From: UBA1351 sp963677625
GTDB lineage: Bacteria > Bacillota > Clostridia > Lachnospirales > Vallitaleaceae
Assembly (NCBI GenBank): GCA_963677625.2
Contig: CAXXSW010000002.1
Coordinates: 1-64,000 of the forward strand
Direction of reading: 5' to 3'
DNA length: 64,000 bases
The position numbers and the translations under genes were made by a program. Shown piece by piece: positions 53,371 to 62,518 of this stretch (the first letter of the stretch is position 1; each line of letters starts with the position of its first letter). The notes under the pieces are model-generated. The model made no database searches, had not been told where the DNA came from, and saw only the letters and a list, made by a program, of their open reading frames with translations.

Positions 53371-53396
53371 CCTCCGACATTAGTTATTGTCGGAGG
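53371..53396 (+). promoter_or_regulatory. Hairpin just upstream of the kinase ribosome site
   Basis: CCTCCGACA (53371-53379) pairs perfectly with TGTCGGAGG (53388-53396) around an 8-nt loop. The 3' arm contains GGAGG, only 17 bases before the kinase ATG, and the stem ends 4 nt before the AGAGG that serves the start at 53414. No T-run follows. It may limit translation or be part of an end-of-operon structure. Confidence 0.5.
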
Positions 53397-53413
53397 TGAA
53401 AGAGGTTTTGTGA

Positions 53414-55450
53414 ATGAAGAGATATATTATGAGTAAAAGATATTTTGTAGCTGTGGTGGGAATCTTTATCGGAATTTCCATGGCTTTGTTGATTATGGAC
53501 AATTACAGAACCCTTCGGGACGGTTTGATCAGTAATGAGCAAGACTACTTACTTACCTTGGCGGATTCCACAGCTAAGAGCCTTGAATCTTACCTGAATG
53601 CTGAAAAGAAGTCTCTTACCCAATTGACTCAGGAAAAGACTTTTCTAAGTAACTTTGAAAGTTGGATGAGGGGTGAAACCGTCAAGCTTGAGGATACTTC
53701 TGTTGGGGTATATTATTATCTTGAGTTTCCAAGAATTAATTATATAGAACTTTTTGATATAGATGGAAAAGTTATTGGTACCTATACGAAAGATAAGGAA
53801 GAAGTGACTGTATATCCCCTAACACAAGAAGAGTTGGATATGATTAGTACAGTGGAACATGCTGTAGTTAGAGATACTTTTTTTGAAGGGTCTTCTCCTT
53901 ATGTACATGTGATGCAGCCGGTTATTAAAGATGGTGAGCACATAGGCAGTGTTAGAATCAAACTGAATGTGAACTATATGTATGATACCTTTGTGGCCTC
54001 AATTAAATCTGGCAGCAAGGGTTATGCGTCTGTTAAGGACAGTAGTGGTCGCTTTCTGATGCACCCCAATAAGTCTCAGGTCGGTAAAGATGTCCTTGCT
54101 TTGAGGAAGGAAAAGTATCCTGATTTTGATTGGTCGGAACTGGAGACCTTGTTTGGAAGACAGATGCGTAAGGAGTCCGGTGCAGAGGTCTACCATTCAG
54201 TCTGGGTAACAGAAGAAGAACCAGAACGTGTGTTGAAATTCAATGGATATGTTCCAGCGACTGTTGGTGATGACTTTTGGATTGTGACAGTATCAGCGGA
54301 TTATGATGAAGTTGTCAGTATTATCAGAGACAACTATTACAAGACAGTTTTCATTGCGGCCTTGATTTTCCTGAGTATATTTGCTTCCTTCATTTTTGTT
54401 TATATTTCTAAGCAGAAAGAAGAGAAACTGACCCTGAATACAAAACATCTTGAAGAAGTCAAAGTGCTGAATGCTGAATTGGAGGAAGATTTAAGGAGGC
54501 GGAAGCTGGAAGAAGAAGCTGTTAGACGTAGTGAACAGCGATTTATCCGTATCGCTAGTCAATTGGCTTCTGATGATGAGGATTTTACTACAGATTTTAT
54601 CGGGGACGAGGATGGTGAGACCCGGCTCAGTGCTAGTAAGCTTGAGAGAATCAATAGACAGCTTGAAGTTATGTTTAAAAAGGAAATGGATGAGAATAAA
54701 AGGAAGGAAGCGCTGATGATGCAGCAGTCCCGTTATGTGGCTATGGGAGAGATGATTGGCAATATCGCTCATCAATGGAGACAGCCTTTGAATGCTTTGT
54801 CTGTAATGCTTTCTAACTTTGAAGATATGGTGACAGATGAGGAGTATGACAAGGACTATCTTCAGTCCATGTTCGTTAAGAGTAGGAAACTGATTAGTAA
54901 GATGTCTATGACCATTGATGATTTCAGGTATTTCTTCAAGCCCAGGACAAAAAAATCTGCATTCAATGTGTTTGAAAGTATTATTGCCACCTCTTCTCTT
55001 TGTGAGGAGCGAATTAGATTTCATGGTGTAGTTTTTAAGGTCTTAGGCGATAAAGAAATGACCATTGTGGGATATGCAAACCAGTTGTCACAGGTGGTGT
55101 TAAATTTGATCAATAATGCGATTGATGCTTTTCAGGAAGCTGACAACAATGACAAGCAGATTCTTGTGGTCATCAGACGAGAAGATGAAAAGTGTGTTGT
55201 TGAGTTTGCTGATAATGCAGGTGGTATTCCCCTTGATTTGATGGACCAGATATTTGATCCCTATGTCACAACAAAGGATATGAAAAATGGTACAGGACTG
55301 GGACTGTATATGTCAAAGATGATTATTGAACAGAATTTTAATGGATCAATAGAAGTAGCGAATAGGAATGGTGGTGCTTGTTTCAGGCTGATTATGGCAT
55401 CCGGAGAGGAGAACGAAAGCTATGACAGAACAGTTGTTGATGACTTATAA
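53414..55450 (+). CDS. Cache-domain sensor histidine kinase
   Basis: 678 residues. TM1 ~9-28, an extracytoplasmic dCache-like domain ~35-300 (FPRINYIELFDIDGKVIG, KGYASVKDSSGRFLMHPNKS), TM2 ~313-333, a coiled coil, then a dimerisation helix with GEMIGNIAHQWRQPLNALS (phospho-His near residue 452) and HATPase (NLINNAIDAF, FADNAGGIP, GTGLGLYMSKMII). Dicarboxylate and tricarboxylate sensors such as DctB use this architecture. Location next to the citrate cluster implies carboxylate sensing. The stop overlaps the regulator gene. Confidence 0.9.
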   Translation: MKRYIMSKRYFVAVVGIFIGISMALLIMDNYRTLRDGLISNEQDYLLTLADSTAKSLESYLNAEKKSLTQLTQEKTFLSNFESWMRGETVKLEDTSVGVYYYLEFPRINYIELFDIDGKVIGTYTKDKEEVTVYPLTQEELDMISTVEHAVVRDTFFEGSSPYVHVMQPVIKDGEHIGSVRIKLNVNYMYDTFVASIKSGSKGYASVKDSSGRFLMHPNKSQVGKDVLALRKEKYPDFDWSELETLFGRQMRKESGAEVYHSVWVTEEEPERVLKFNGYVPATVGDDFWIVTVSADYDEVVSIIRDNYYKTVFIAALIFLSIFASFIFVYISKQKEEKLTLNTKHLEEVKVLNAELEEDLRRRKLEEEAVRRSEQRFIRIASQLASDDEDFTTDFIGDEDGETRLSASKLERINRQLEVMFKKEMDENKRKEALMMQQSRYVAMGEMIGNIAHQWRQPLNALSVMLSNFEDMVTDEEYDKDYLQSMFVKSRKLISKMSMTIDDFRYFFKPRTKKSAFNVFESIIATSSLCEERIRFHGVVFKVLGDKEMTIVGYANQLSQVVLNLINNAIDAFQEADNNDKQILVVIRREDEKCVVEFADNAGGIPLDLMDQIFDPYVTTKDMKNGTGLGLYMSKMIIEQNFNGSIEVANRNGGACFRLIMASGEENESYDRTVVDDL

Positions 55451-56207
55451 GGTACTGTATGTAGAGGATGACGATTATACCAGAGATGCCCTTCAGTATT
55501 ACCTGAAGAAACGAGTTGGTAAATTGATGGTTGCAAAGAATGGTATTGAAGGTCTTGAGAAATTCAAACACTTTTCACCGGACATGGTAATCACTGATTT
55601 GCGTATGCCGGAAATGGGTGGTTTGGAACTAGCAAGAAACATCCGACAGCTAACAAAAGACTGTGCAATCATTGTCATTACCGCTTTTTCTGATGTAGAG
55701 ACTGTGATTAAAGCGGTAGATCTTGGTATAGATAAGTATGTCCAAAAACCCCTTGATACAAAAGAATTACTTGAAGCTATGGTTGAGGTAGCAAAGAAGT
55801 CCCTGATGGAAAAGGATGCTACAGAACATATTGGTCGACTTAAATTCAAGAATCTTCAGGAAAAACGATCTCATGAAGAGCGAATTCAGAAGCAGATGGC
55901 TCTTTTTATCAAGCAATATTCAGGTAAAGGTCCTCAGCTTGTGCGATCTTTCCTTAAAGGGGATTATATTGAGATTGAAGTGTTGGGTGGTGTGACGGTC
56001 ATGGAAAAATCACTGCTTCAGAACCCAAAGAATAATCATTTGGTGAACTTTTCTAGGGAGACATTATATTTGGATAGAAGTGGGATGATTGAACATCTGA
56101 TTAGTCAAGTACTTGGCATTTCATGTATTTTTGAAAAAGTGGAAGTGAACCTGAAGAAAGAGCGAGATCTGATTATTCTATCAGTAAAACAGGAAGGACA
56201 GTATTGA
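55422..56207 (+). CDS. Response regulator with DUF2294/MpsC-like output domain
   Basis: 261 residues. Receiver 1-125 with VEDDD, phospho-acceptor Asp59 (VITDLRMPEMGG) and Lys in YVQKPLDTKEL. From ~150 on, KQYSGKGPQLVRSFLKGDYIEI, VLGGVTVMEKSLLQ and LISQVLGISCIFEKVEVNLKK follow. This resembles DUF2294 (MpsC-like: GxGPxxV, LTxxEK, GxxV). No HTH is seen. It overlaps its kinase by 29 nt and precedes citG. How the output works is unknown. Confidence 0.8.
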   Translation: MTEQLLMTYKVLYVEDDDYTRDALQYYLKKRVGKLMVAKNGIEGLEKFKHFSPDMVITDLRMPEMGGLELARNIRQLTKDCAIIVITAFSDVETVIKAVDLGIDKYVQKPLDTKELLEAMVEVAKKSLMEKDATEHIGRLKFKNLQEKRSHEERIQKQMALFIKQYSGKGPQLVRSFLKGDYIEIEVLGGVTVMEKSLLQNPKNNHLVNFSRETLYLDRSGMIEHLISQVLGISCIFEKVEVNLKKERDLIILSVKQEGQY

Positions 56208-56208
56208 G

Positions 56209-57105
56209 GTGGTAGATAAGAACATAAGCAGCGAACGCTTAAGCGTTTATATAGGGAATATGGCGGCAAAAGCTATACTCTATGAAGTAAGTGCTGCACC
56301 GAAACCGGGACTTGTGGACCGGATGGATGCTGGAGCTCATGAGGATATGGATTACTTTACTTTTTTAGACAGTATCATGGCCATCGGTGATGATTTTAGG
56401 CGTATGGCAGAAGCTGGTACTGTTTTTAAGGGTAGTGAGCTTAGAGATCTTTTTGCTGAAATCAGGGAGATCGGGAAAGGCACTGAGAAAATCATGTTGG
56501 CGGCGACTGATGGTGTTAATACCCACAAAGGGATTATTTTTTCGATGGGTATTCTGTCAGCTTTAGCTGGTTTTTTAATGGTAAAAAAAGGAAGAGAAAA
56601 AGTCGCAGCAGAAGAATTATGTAGTTATGTACCTATGATGGTAGGTGATTTGTGCCATGAGCTGAAGCATATCCCCAATAAAAGACCTTTAACTCATGGC
56701 GAAAAGCTCTATAAAAAATACGGCGTCACCGGTATCCGAGGTGAAGTTTCTTCTGGCTTTTCAACCGTTCTGGCAACAGGGATTCCAACGCTTCGCAGGC
56801 TTCAAGATGACTGTAACACAGACCAGCTTCTTGTATCAGCACTTTTATCCATTATGTCAAAAGCGGAGGATAGTAATGTTTTGCATAGACATGGGATGGA
56901 TGGACTTGAATATGTCAGAAAGACAGCTGCAAAAGCCATCGAACTGGGTGGACCATTGACAAAAGCTGGCTCTAGTTATTTACTTGAGATGGAAGCGGAC
57001 TTCAAACGAAAAAAGATTAGCCCTGGAGGAGGAGCCGACCTTTTAGCGGTGTCGGTCTTTCTAAGACAGATAGAAACCGGAAAAGATATATACTCCAGTC
57101 TATAA
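56209..57105 (+). CDS. citG: Triphosphoribosyl-dephospho-CoA synthase
   Basis: 298 residues from GTG 56209, one base after the regulator stop. EVSAAPKPGLVDRMDAGAHEDMD and VNTHKGIIFSMGILS are CitG signatures; GIRGEVSSGFSTVLATGIPTLR matches the MdcB/CitG family. It makes the prosthetic-group precursor from dephospho-CoA and ATP for CitX to load on CitD. The gene completes the citrate lyase assembly set at the operon's far end. Confidence 0.93.
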   Translation: MVDKNISSERLSVYIGNMAAKAILYEVSAAPKPGLVDRMDAGAHEDMDYFTFLDSIMAIGDDFRRMAEAGTVFKGSELRDLFAEIREIGKGTEKIMLAATDGVNTHKGIIFSMGILSALAGFLMVKKGREKVAAEELCSYVPMMVGDLCHELKHIPNKRPLTHGEKLYKKYGVTGIRGEVSSGFSTVLATGIPTLRRLQDDCNTDQLLVSALLSIMSKAEDSNVLHRHGMDGLEYVRKTAAKAIELGGPLTKAGSSYLLEMEADFKRKKISPGGGADLLAVSVFLRQIETGKDIYSSL

Positions 57106-57334
57106 AACTATCAGATACTGAATTCAATTTAGTAGTCTTCGTTATATGTCTAGGAAACTCATAAAACTTCAATTTATCACAAGAGAATCTATAGTTATGT
57201 TAGGGGAAAGTAAATCTTTCCCTTAATTTATATACCAAATATGACATGCAATATACCATATATTACATTCACATCAAAACTGGTTCAGATATAATAAAAT
57301 ATTGTAAATAAGTCTGACTACATGGAGGTGCATG

Positions 57335-59086
57335 ATGATAAAGACCTTGATTGCAATGAAAAAGTATATCAAACCAGAGATGAAGCTCCTTATTGGATCT
57401 ACAATTCTAACCTTGATTTTTGCAATTCTTGCCCTATTTGAACCAATTGCAACTGGCTTGATTATTGATGCTATTAATAAGGAAGAAGCCAGTCGAATGA
57501 TTTTTATCGGAATTCTCTTGATCATTGGCGTTACTGCTATACGTACATTATTGCGTTACGGATTTTATATTGGGTTTGAACAACTTTCACAAAGAATTGT
57601 TTATGGTCTGCGTAAAGACTTATATTCTAAATTACAACAATTGGATATTTCATATTTTGATAATACTCCAAATGGAAAAATTATGTCTAAGATGACAGGT
57701 GATGTTGAAGCAATCCGTCATTTTTATGCCTGGATTTCCCATGTGAGTATTTTTCATGGTGTAGTTTTTATCATGGCACTTGTATCCATGGTTGTTATTG
57801 ATCCATTATTGACGGGAACCTTAATTGCTATTATTCCTTTTATATTATTCCTTTCACTGAGATTATCTAAAACTGTTAAGCCGACTTTTTCTCGGATTAG
57901 GGAACAATTTTCCAAGCTCAACACAGTAGTTCAGGAAAATATCAGTGGTAATAGGGTCGTTAAGGTTTTTTCCAGAGAGCCTTATGAAATCGAAAAGTTT
58001 CAAATAGAAAACCAGGCCTTTATGGATAGAAACTTGGAAAGTGCAAAAATATGGGAAACCTATCTTCCTTTACTGGATGGCTTTGCCCTCTTGTTTAATG
58101 TCATTGTCTTGGTAGTAGGAGCTATTTTTATTATGAACGGTCGGATGACTATTGGTGAGCTAGTTATGTTCAACCGTTTATTATGGATGATTAATAACCC
58201 TATGCGGATGATTGGTTGGTTGATAAACGGCACACAGAACTTTGTCGCTTCCTATGAAAAAGTGTCTGAGATTCTAGATCAGGATATTATAATTAAAGAA
58301 CCTAAATGCCCAATAGTAAAAGAAGAGATTCAAGGTTATGTTACTTTTGACAATGTATCTTTTACCTATGAGGATTTACCGGTCCTTAAAAATATTTCTT
58401 TTGAAGTCGCACCGGGGCAAACAGTTGCCTTGCTTGGGTCTACAGGATCAGGAAAATCAACCCTGATTTCTCTTCTTTCTAGATTTTATGATGTGTCTGA
58501 TGGTCAGATACTCATTGACCATGAGCCTATTACCAGATATAACTTACAAAATCTTAGGAGTAATATTTCTATAGCTATGCAAGATATTTTCTTGTTTTCT
58601 GATACGATAGAAGGGAACATCTCTTATGGTGTCCCTGGAGCAACCAGCAAAAAAATTCGATTGGCTTCAGAAATTGCTGGCGTTAATGAGTTTGTTCACC
58701 AGCTTAATGATTCTTTTGATACGGTCATTGGTGAACGTGGTATGGGCCTTTCAGGAGGTCAGCGTCAAAGAATTGCCCTAGCAAGAGCTATTATTGAGGA
58801 TCCGTCTATCCTAGTTCTTGATGATACAACATCAGCGGTTGACATGGAAACGGAATTCAAGATTCTTAGTGAACTGAAAAAGATTAATAGTGAACGGACG
58901 ACTTTCATTATTGCCCATCGTATCTCATCAGTTAAAGATGCAGATTTGATTTTGGTTATGGATCAGGGAGAGGTTATTGAACGCGGAAACCATCAAGCCC
59001 TCCTAGATAAAAAAGGTTATTACTATGATGTCTTTACCAGCCAAATGGGAGAATTTGATAGTTTGAATCAGAAGGAGGTGGGATAA
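57335..59086 (+). CDS. Heterodimeric ABC exporter, subunit 1 (degenerate catalytic site)
   Basis: About 583 residues; tandem ATG at 57332 and 57335 after GGAGGTG, the second better spaced. Six TM helices are followed by an NBD with Walker A LGSTGSGKST, intact signature LSGGQRQRIALARA and Walker B ILVLDDTTSAVD. The Glu after Walker B is replaced by Asp, as in the non-catalytic site of BmrCD/TM287-288-type heterodimers. The next gene overlaps by one base and complements it. Likely drug or peptide efflux. Confidence 0.92.
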   Translation: MIKTLIAMKKYIKPEMKLLIGSTILTLIFAILALFEPIATGLIIDAINKEEASRMIFIGILLIIGVTAIRTLLRYGFYIGFEQLSQRIVYGLRKDLYSKLQQLDISYFDNTPNGKIMSKMTGDVEAIRHFYAWISHVSIFHGVVFIMALVSMVVIDPLLTGTLIAIIPFILFLSLRLSKTVKPTFSRIREQFSKLNTVVQENISGNRVVKVFSREPYEIEKFQIENQAFMDRNLESAKIWETYLPLLDGFALLFNVIVLVVGAIFIMNGRMTIGELVMFNRLLWMINNPMRMIGWLINGTQNFVASYEKVSEILDQDIIIKEPKCPIVKEEIQGYVTFDNVSFTYEDLPVLKNISFEVAPGQTVALLGSTGSGKSTLISLLSRFYDVSDGQILIDHEPITRYNLQNLRSNISIAMQDIFLFSDTIEGNISYGVPGATSKKIRLASEIAGVNEFVHQLNDSFDTVIGERGMGLSGGQRQRIALARAIIEDPSILVLDDTTSAVDMETEFKILSELKKINSERTTFIIAHRISSVKDADLILVMDQGEVIERGNHQALLDKKGYYYDVFTSQMGEFDSLNQKEVG

Positions 59087-60882
59087 TGAGTCAAAAGAAA
59101 AGAAATACTTTTCAAGAAGATGAAATGCTAGAACAGGAATTTAACGCGGAGCAATTAAAACGGTTAGGTGGATATATGAAGCCCTATGCCAAAGAAATCT
59201 TTATTGCCCTGATTATTATACTTTTATCAACTATGGCTAACTTAGTAACACCTCTTTTGATAAAATACGTTATTGACGACTTTATCCCTGACAGTAGGTT
59301 GGATCTTGTCCTGCTGACAGGAGGTGTGTTTGGGGTCGTTATAATTATCAGCAGTATTTGTATGAAATATCGTATTCGGTATATGTCTAAGATAGGCCAA
59401 AGTGTTATTCGAGATATTAGGGGTGATCTTTTTAAGCACCTGCAAACATTGCCATTTACTTATTATGATTCAAGACCGCATGGCAAAATATTGGTACGTG
59501 TGGTTAACTATATTAACTCCTTAAGTGACCTCTTGTCTAATGGACTGATTAACCTGGTTGTTGACTTTTTCAGTTTTTTTGTAGCACTTGTTATTATGCT
59601 GATGTTGAATGTGAAAATGACCTTAATCATTATTGCCTTTGTCCCTATTGCAGCAGTCTTAATTATGATAATTAAGAACAAGCAACGAAAATCCATGCAA
59701 CTGGTTAGTGCCAAACAGTCTAATATGAATGCCTATATTCATGAGTCTATCTCAGGTATGAAAGTTGTCCAGTCCTTTACAAGGGAAGATGTAAACTTAG
59801 GTGTTTTCTTAGAGCTTATGGATGAGTATAAGAATAACTGGATGAAATCCAGACACTACATTAGTTTGATATTCCCAGTAGTTAAGAATACTTCTATTAT
59901 TTCCATGTGTGTTATGTTGCTTTATGGATTGTTCTGGTCAAAGGATGTTATTACTGCTGGTGTAGTCGTTGCACTTTTGGGATATACAGGGAACTTTTGG
60001 ATGCCACTCCTTAATATCAGTGAGTTTTATAATCAATTGGTTGCCGCCAGTGCCTATTTGGAAAGAATATTTGAGACACTTGATGTGGAAGCAGATATTC
60101 GGAATGTAGAGGGAGCTTATGAAATGCCCGAAGTTCAAGGGGACATTTCTTTTGAACATGTTAATTTTGGGTATGAAGAGGACCAGACTGTCCTAGATGA
60201 CTTTAATCTAGAGGTTGAAAAAGGTGAAACTATTGCCTTGGTAGGACCGACTGGGGCTGGGAAATCAACCGTGGTCAACCTTCTTAGTCGCTTCTATGAC
60301 GTCAGGGAAGGGGCGGTCAAAATAGATGGTCATGATATCCGACAGGTAACTCTTCATTCTCTTCGGAGTCAAATGGGAGTCATGATGCAAGATACCTTCA
60401 TATTCTCAGGTACTATTATTGACAATATTCGTTATGGTAAATTAGATGCAACAGATGAGGAAGTTATTGAAGCAGCAAAATATGTCCGTGCCCATGAGTT
60501 CATCAAAGACATGGAAAAGGGCTATTATACAGAAGTTAATGAGAGAGGAACTAGCCTATCTACAGGGCAAAGACAGTTAATCTCCTTCGCCAGAGCCCTT
60601 TTAAGGGATCCTAAGATATTAATTCTTGATGAGGCTACTTCCAGCATTGATACACAAACAGAATTGCTTATTCAGGAAGGACTTAACAAGCTGCTTAAGG
60701 GGAGAACTTCTTTTGTTATCGCCCACCGCTTATCCACTATTAAGAATGCAAGTCGAATCTTAGTTATTAATAACCAAGGTATTGAGGAAATGGGCAGTCA
60801 TGAGGAGTTAATGAAAACAGGAGGTCACTACTATAAACTCTATTCTGCTCAAGTGAAATTTTTACAGCAGGCCGTATCATAG
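59086..60882 (+). CDS. Heterodimeric ABC exporter, subunit 2
   Basis: 598 residues. An N-terminal extension (~40 residues) precedes six TM helices. The NBD has Walker A GPTGAGKST, canonical ILILDEATSSIDT with the catalytic Glu, and the altered signature LSTGQRQLISFARA (Gly to Thr at the second position). The altered signature pairs with the degenerate Walker B of subunit 1, giving one active and one degenerate ATP site. Confidence 0.92.
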   Translation: MSQKKRNTFQEDEMLEQEFNAEQLKRLGGYMKPYAKEIFIALIIILLSTMANLVTPLLIKYVIDDFIPDSRLDLVLLTGGVFGVVIIISSICMKYRIRYMSKIGQSVIRDIRGDLFKHLQTLPFTYYDSRPHGKILVRVVNYINSLSDLLSNGLINLVVDFFSFFVALVIMLMLNVKMTLIIIAFVPIAAVLIMIIKNKQRKSMQLVSAKQSNMNAYIHESISGMKVVQSFTREDVNLGVFLELMDEYKNNWMKSRHYISLIFPVVKNTSIISMCVMLLYGLFWSKDVITAGVVVALLGYTGNFWMPLLNISEFYNQLVAASAYLERIFETLDVEADIRNVEGAYEMPEVQGDISFEHVNFGYEEDQTVLDDFNLEVEKGETIALVGPTGAGKSTVVNLLSRFYDVREGAVKIDGHDIRQVTLHSLRSQMGVMMQDTFIFSGTIIDNIRYGKLDATDEEVIEAAKYVRAHEFIKDMEKGYYTEVNERGTSLSTGQRQLISFARALLRDPKILILDEATSSIDTQTELLIQEGLNKLLKGRTSFVIAHRLSTIKNASRILVINNQGIEEMGSHEELMKTGGHYYKLYSAQVKFLQQAVS

Positions 60883-61060
60883 TAGGTCTTTTGGTCATAT
60901 TATGATTTCTGTAAGTAGGATGTTTTTTGGATTAAGGTCTGTCATACATCCACGCTTCGTGGTAGAATGATAGCATAGAGGGATTCTTATATTAGGCTAA
61001 TGATGAGTGTAAACCAAAAATCTTAATGACAATGATATTGAAATTGAGGTGATTTTACTC

Positions 61061-62518
61061 ATGATGCAAAATATAGTAGTTCATATTAGTAGTCCGCTTA
61101 TTCTCGAAAAATTGGAAAGAATCAATGAAGAACTTCATTTGATGAGTTTGAATATTGACGATTATGAAGAGTTTTTTCATATACTTCTTCATCTAAAACC
61201 AGTTATGTTTATTGTGGAAATCAACGATATTAAAGATCCTTATCTAAAAATTATCAAGATTATCCGCAAGTCTGTACTAACCAAACATGTTCCTATTATA
61301 GCCATTTCTAATACTATTGATGAAACCATTATTAATAAAATAGCCGAAATGGATATTGTTGGTCTTGTTTATATGCCAATTATTGAGTCTGTTCTTAAAA
61401 TGAATATTATTAATATCCTTCGTAGATCTGATGAGAAGCAGCAGTTGGAAATTACTCAAGATCTCCAATCGGTTCAATCGGTTATGATTTCCGGTCTGGC
61501 ATCATTATCAGAGTATAGAGATCCTGAAACTGGTCAACACATTAAGCGTACGCAAAACTATGTTAAAGCATTGGCGGTAACCCTTAGAAGAAAAGGCTTA
61601 TTTATGGAAGAGCTAACGGATTCAAATATAGAGGCCATCTATATGTCAGTACCCCTTCATGATATAGGAAAAGTAGGCATACGGGATGAAATTCTTCTTA
61701 AACCAGGTAGGTTGACTCCAGAAGAATTTGAAGTTATGAAAACACACACTAGGATTGGTTATGACGCCATCCACAAGGTTGGAAATAGTCTGAAGAATAG
61801 TGATTTTCTCAATTATGCAGCAGATGTAGCCTATACGCATCATGAAAAATATAATGGAACTGGCTATCCAAGAGGTCTCAAAGGGGAGGATATTCCTCTG
61901 GTTGGTAGACTAATGGCAGTAGCTGATGTCTACGATGCCCTAGTTTCCAAAAGAGTATATAAGGAAGCCATGACCCATGAAGAAGCTATGGAGTATATTA
62001 GGGAAGAAAGCGGCAGTCATTTTGATCCTGCTATTGTATCTTGTGCTCTTGATCTAGAACAGACATTTAGCAATATAGCCCAAACTTATTCCGATACGGA
62101 AGTCCACAATCCTAATGACCATTTTCTCGAAGAGTTTAAGAAAAAAGGTCTTCTCAACAAAGTATTGATTGTTGAAGATAGTAAAATTGTCAGGATGGTC
62201 ATGAAAAATCAGTTTATGGCCATGGGGATTCAGGTCGACGAAGCCATTGATGGGCTTGCAGGTTTTGATATGATTATGAATACTGACTATGATCTTGTTC
62301 TTTTAGATATAGAGATGCCTAGGATGAATGGCTATCAAATGGTTACAAAGCTTCGTAGAGAAATGAAGTTGCCTATTATTATTGCTATGACAGCAGCGGA
62401 TTATGATGTGACTTTGCAGGAACTTCATGAATTGGGAATCGAAGGCTTGTTGCTAAAACCAGTGGATTTGAACCGGTTGGCGACAAAGTATGAAGAGGTT
62501 TTGTTTAAGAGAAAATAA
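61061..62518 (+). CDS. HD-GYP phosphodiesterase with receiver-like domains at both ends
   Basis: About 485 residues from ATG 61061, with TGAGGTGA placed 8 nt upstream; GTG 61049 lies in that site. Residues ~1-125 are receiver-like but lack the acidic pocket (VEINDIKDPYLK in place of a clear DxxMP). The HD-GYP domain (~150-340) keeps HDIGKVGI, HTRIGYDAI and HHEKYNGTGYP. A canonical receiver (~365-485) has VEDSK, LLDIEMPRMNG and LLLKPVD. It should hydrolyse cyclic di-GMP. The C-terminal receiver controls it. Confidence 0.9.
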   Translation: MMQNIVVHISSPLILEKLERINEELHLMSLNIDDYEEFFHILLHLKPVMFIVEINDIKDPYLKIIKIIRKSVLTKHVPIIAISNTIDETIINKIAEMDIVGLVYMPIIESVLKMNIINILRRSDEKQQLEITQDLQSVQSVMISGLASLSEYRDPETGQHIKRTQNYVKALAVTLRRKGLFMEELTDSNIEAIYMSVPLHDIGKVGIRDEILLKPGRLTPEEFEVMKTHTRIGYDAIHKVGNSLKNSDFLNYAADVAYTHHEKYNGTGYPRGLKGEDIPLVGRLMAVADVYDALVSKRVYKEAMTHEEAMEYIREESGSHFDPAIVSCALDLEQTFSNIAQTYSDTEVHNPNDHFLEEFKKKGLLNKVLIVEDSKIVRMVMKNQFMAMGIQVDEAIDGLAGFDMIMNTDYDLVLLDIEMPRMNGYQMVTKLRREMKLPIIIAMTAADYDVTLQELHELGIEGLLLKPVDLNRLATKYEEVLFKRK

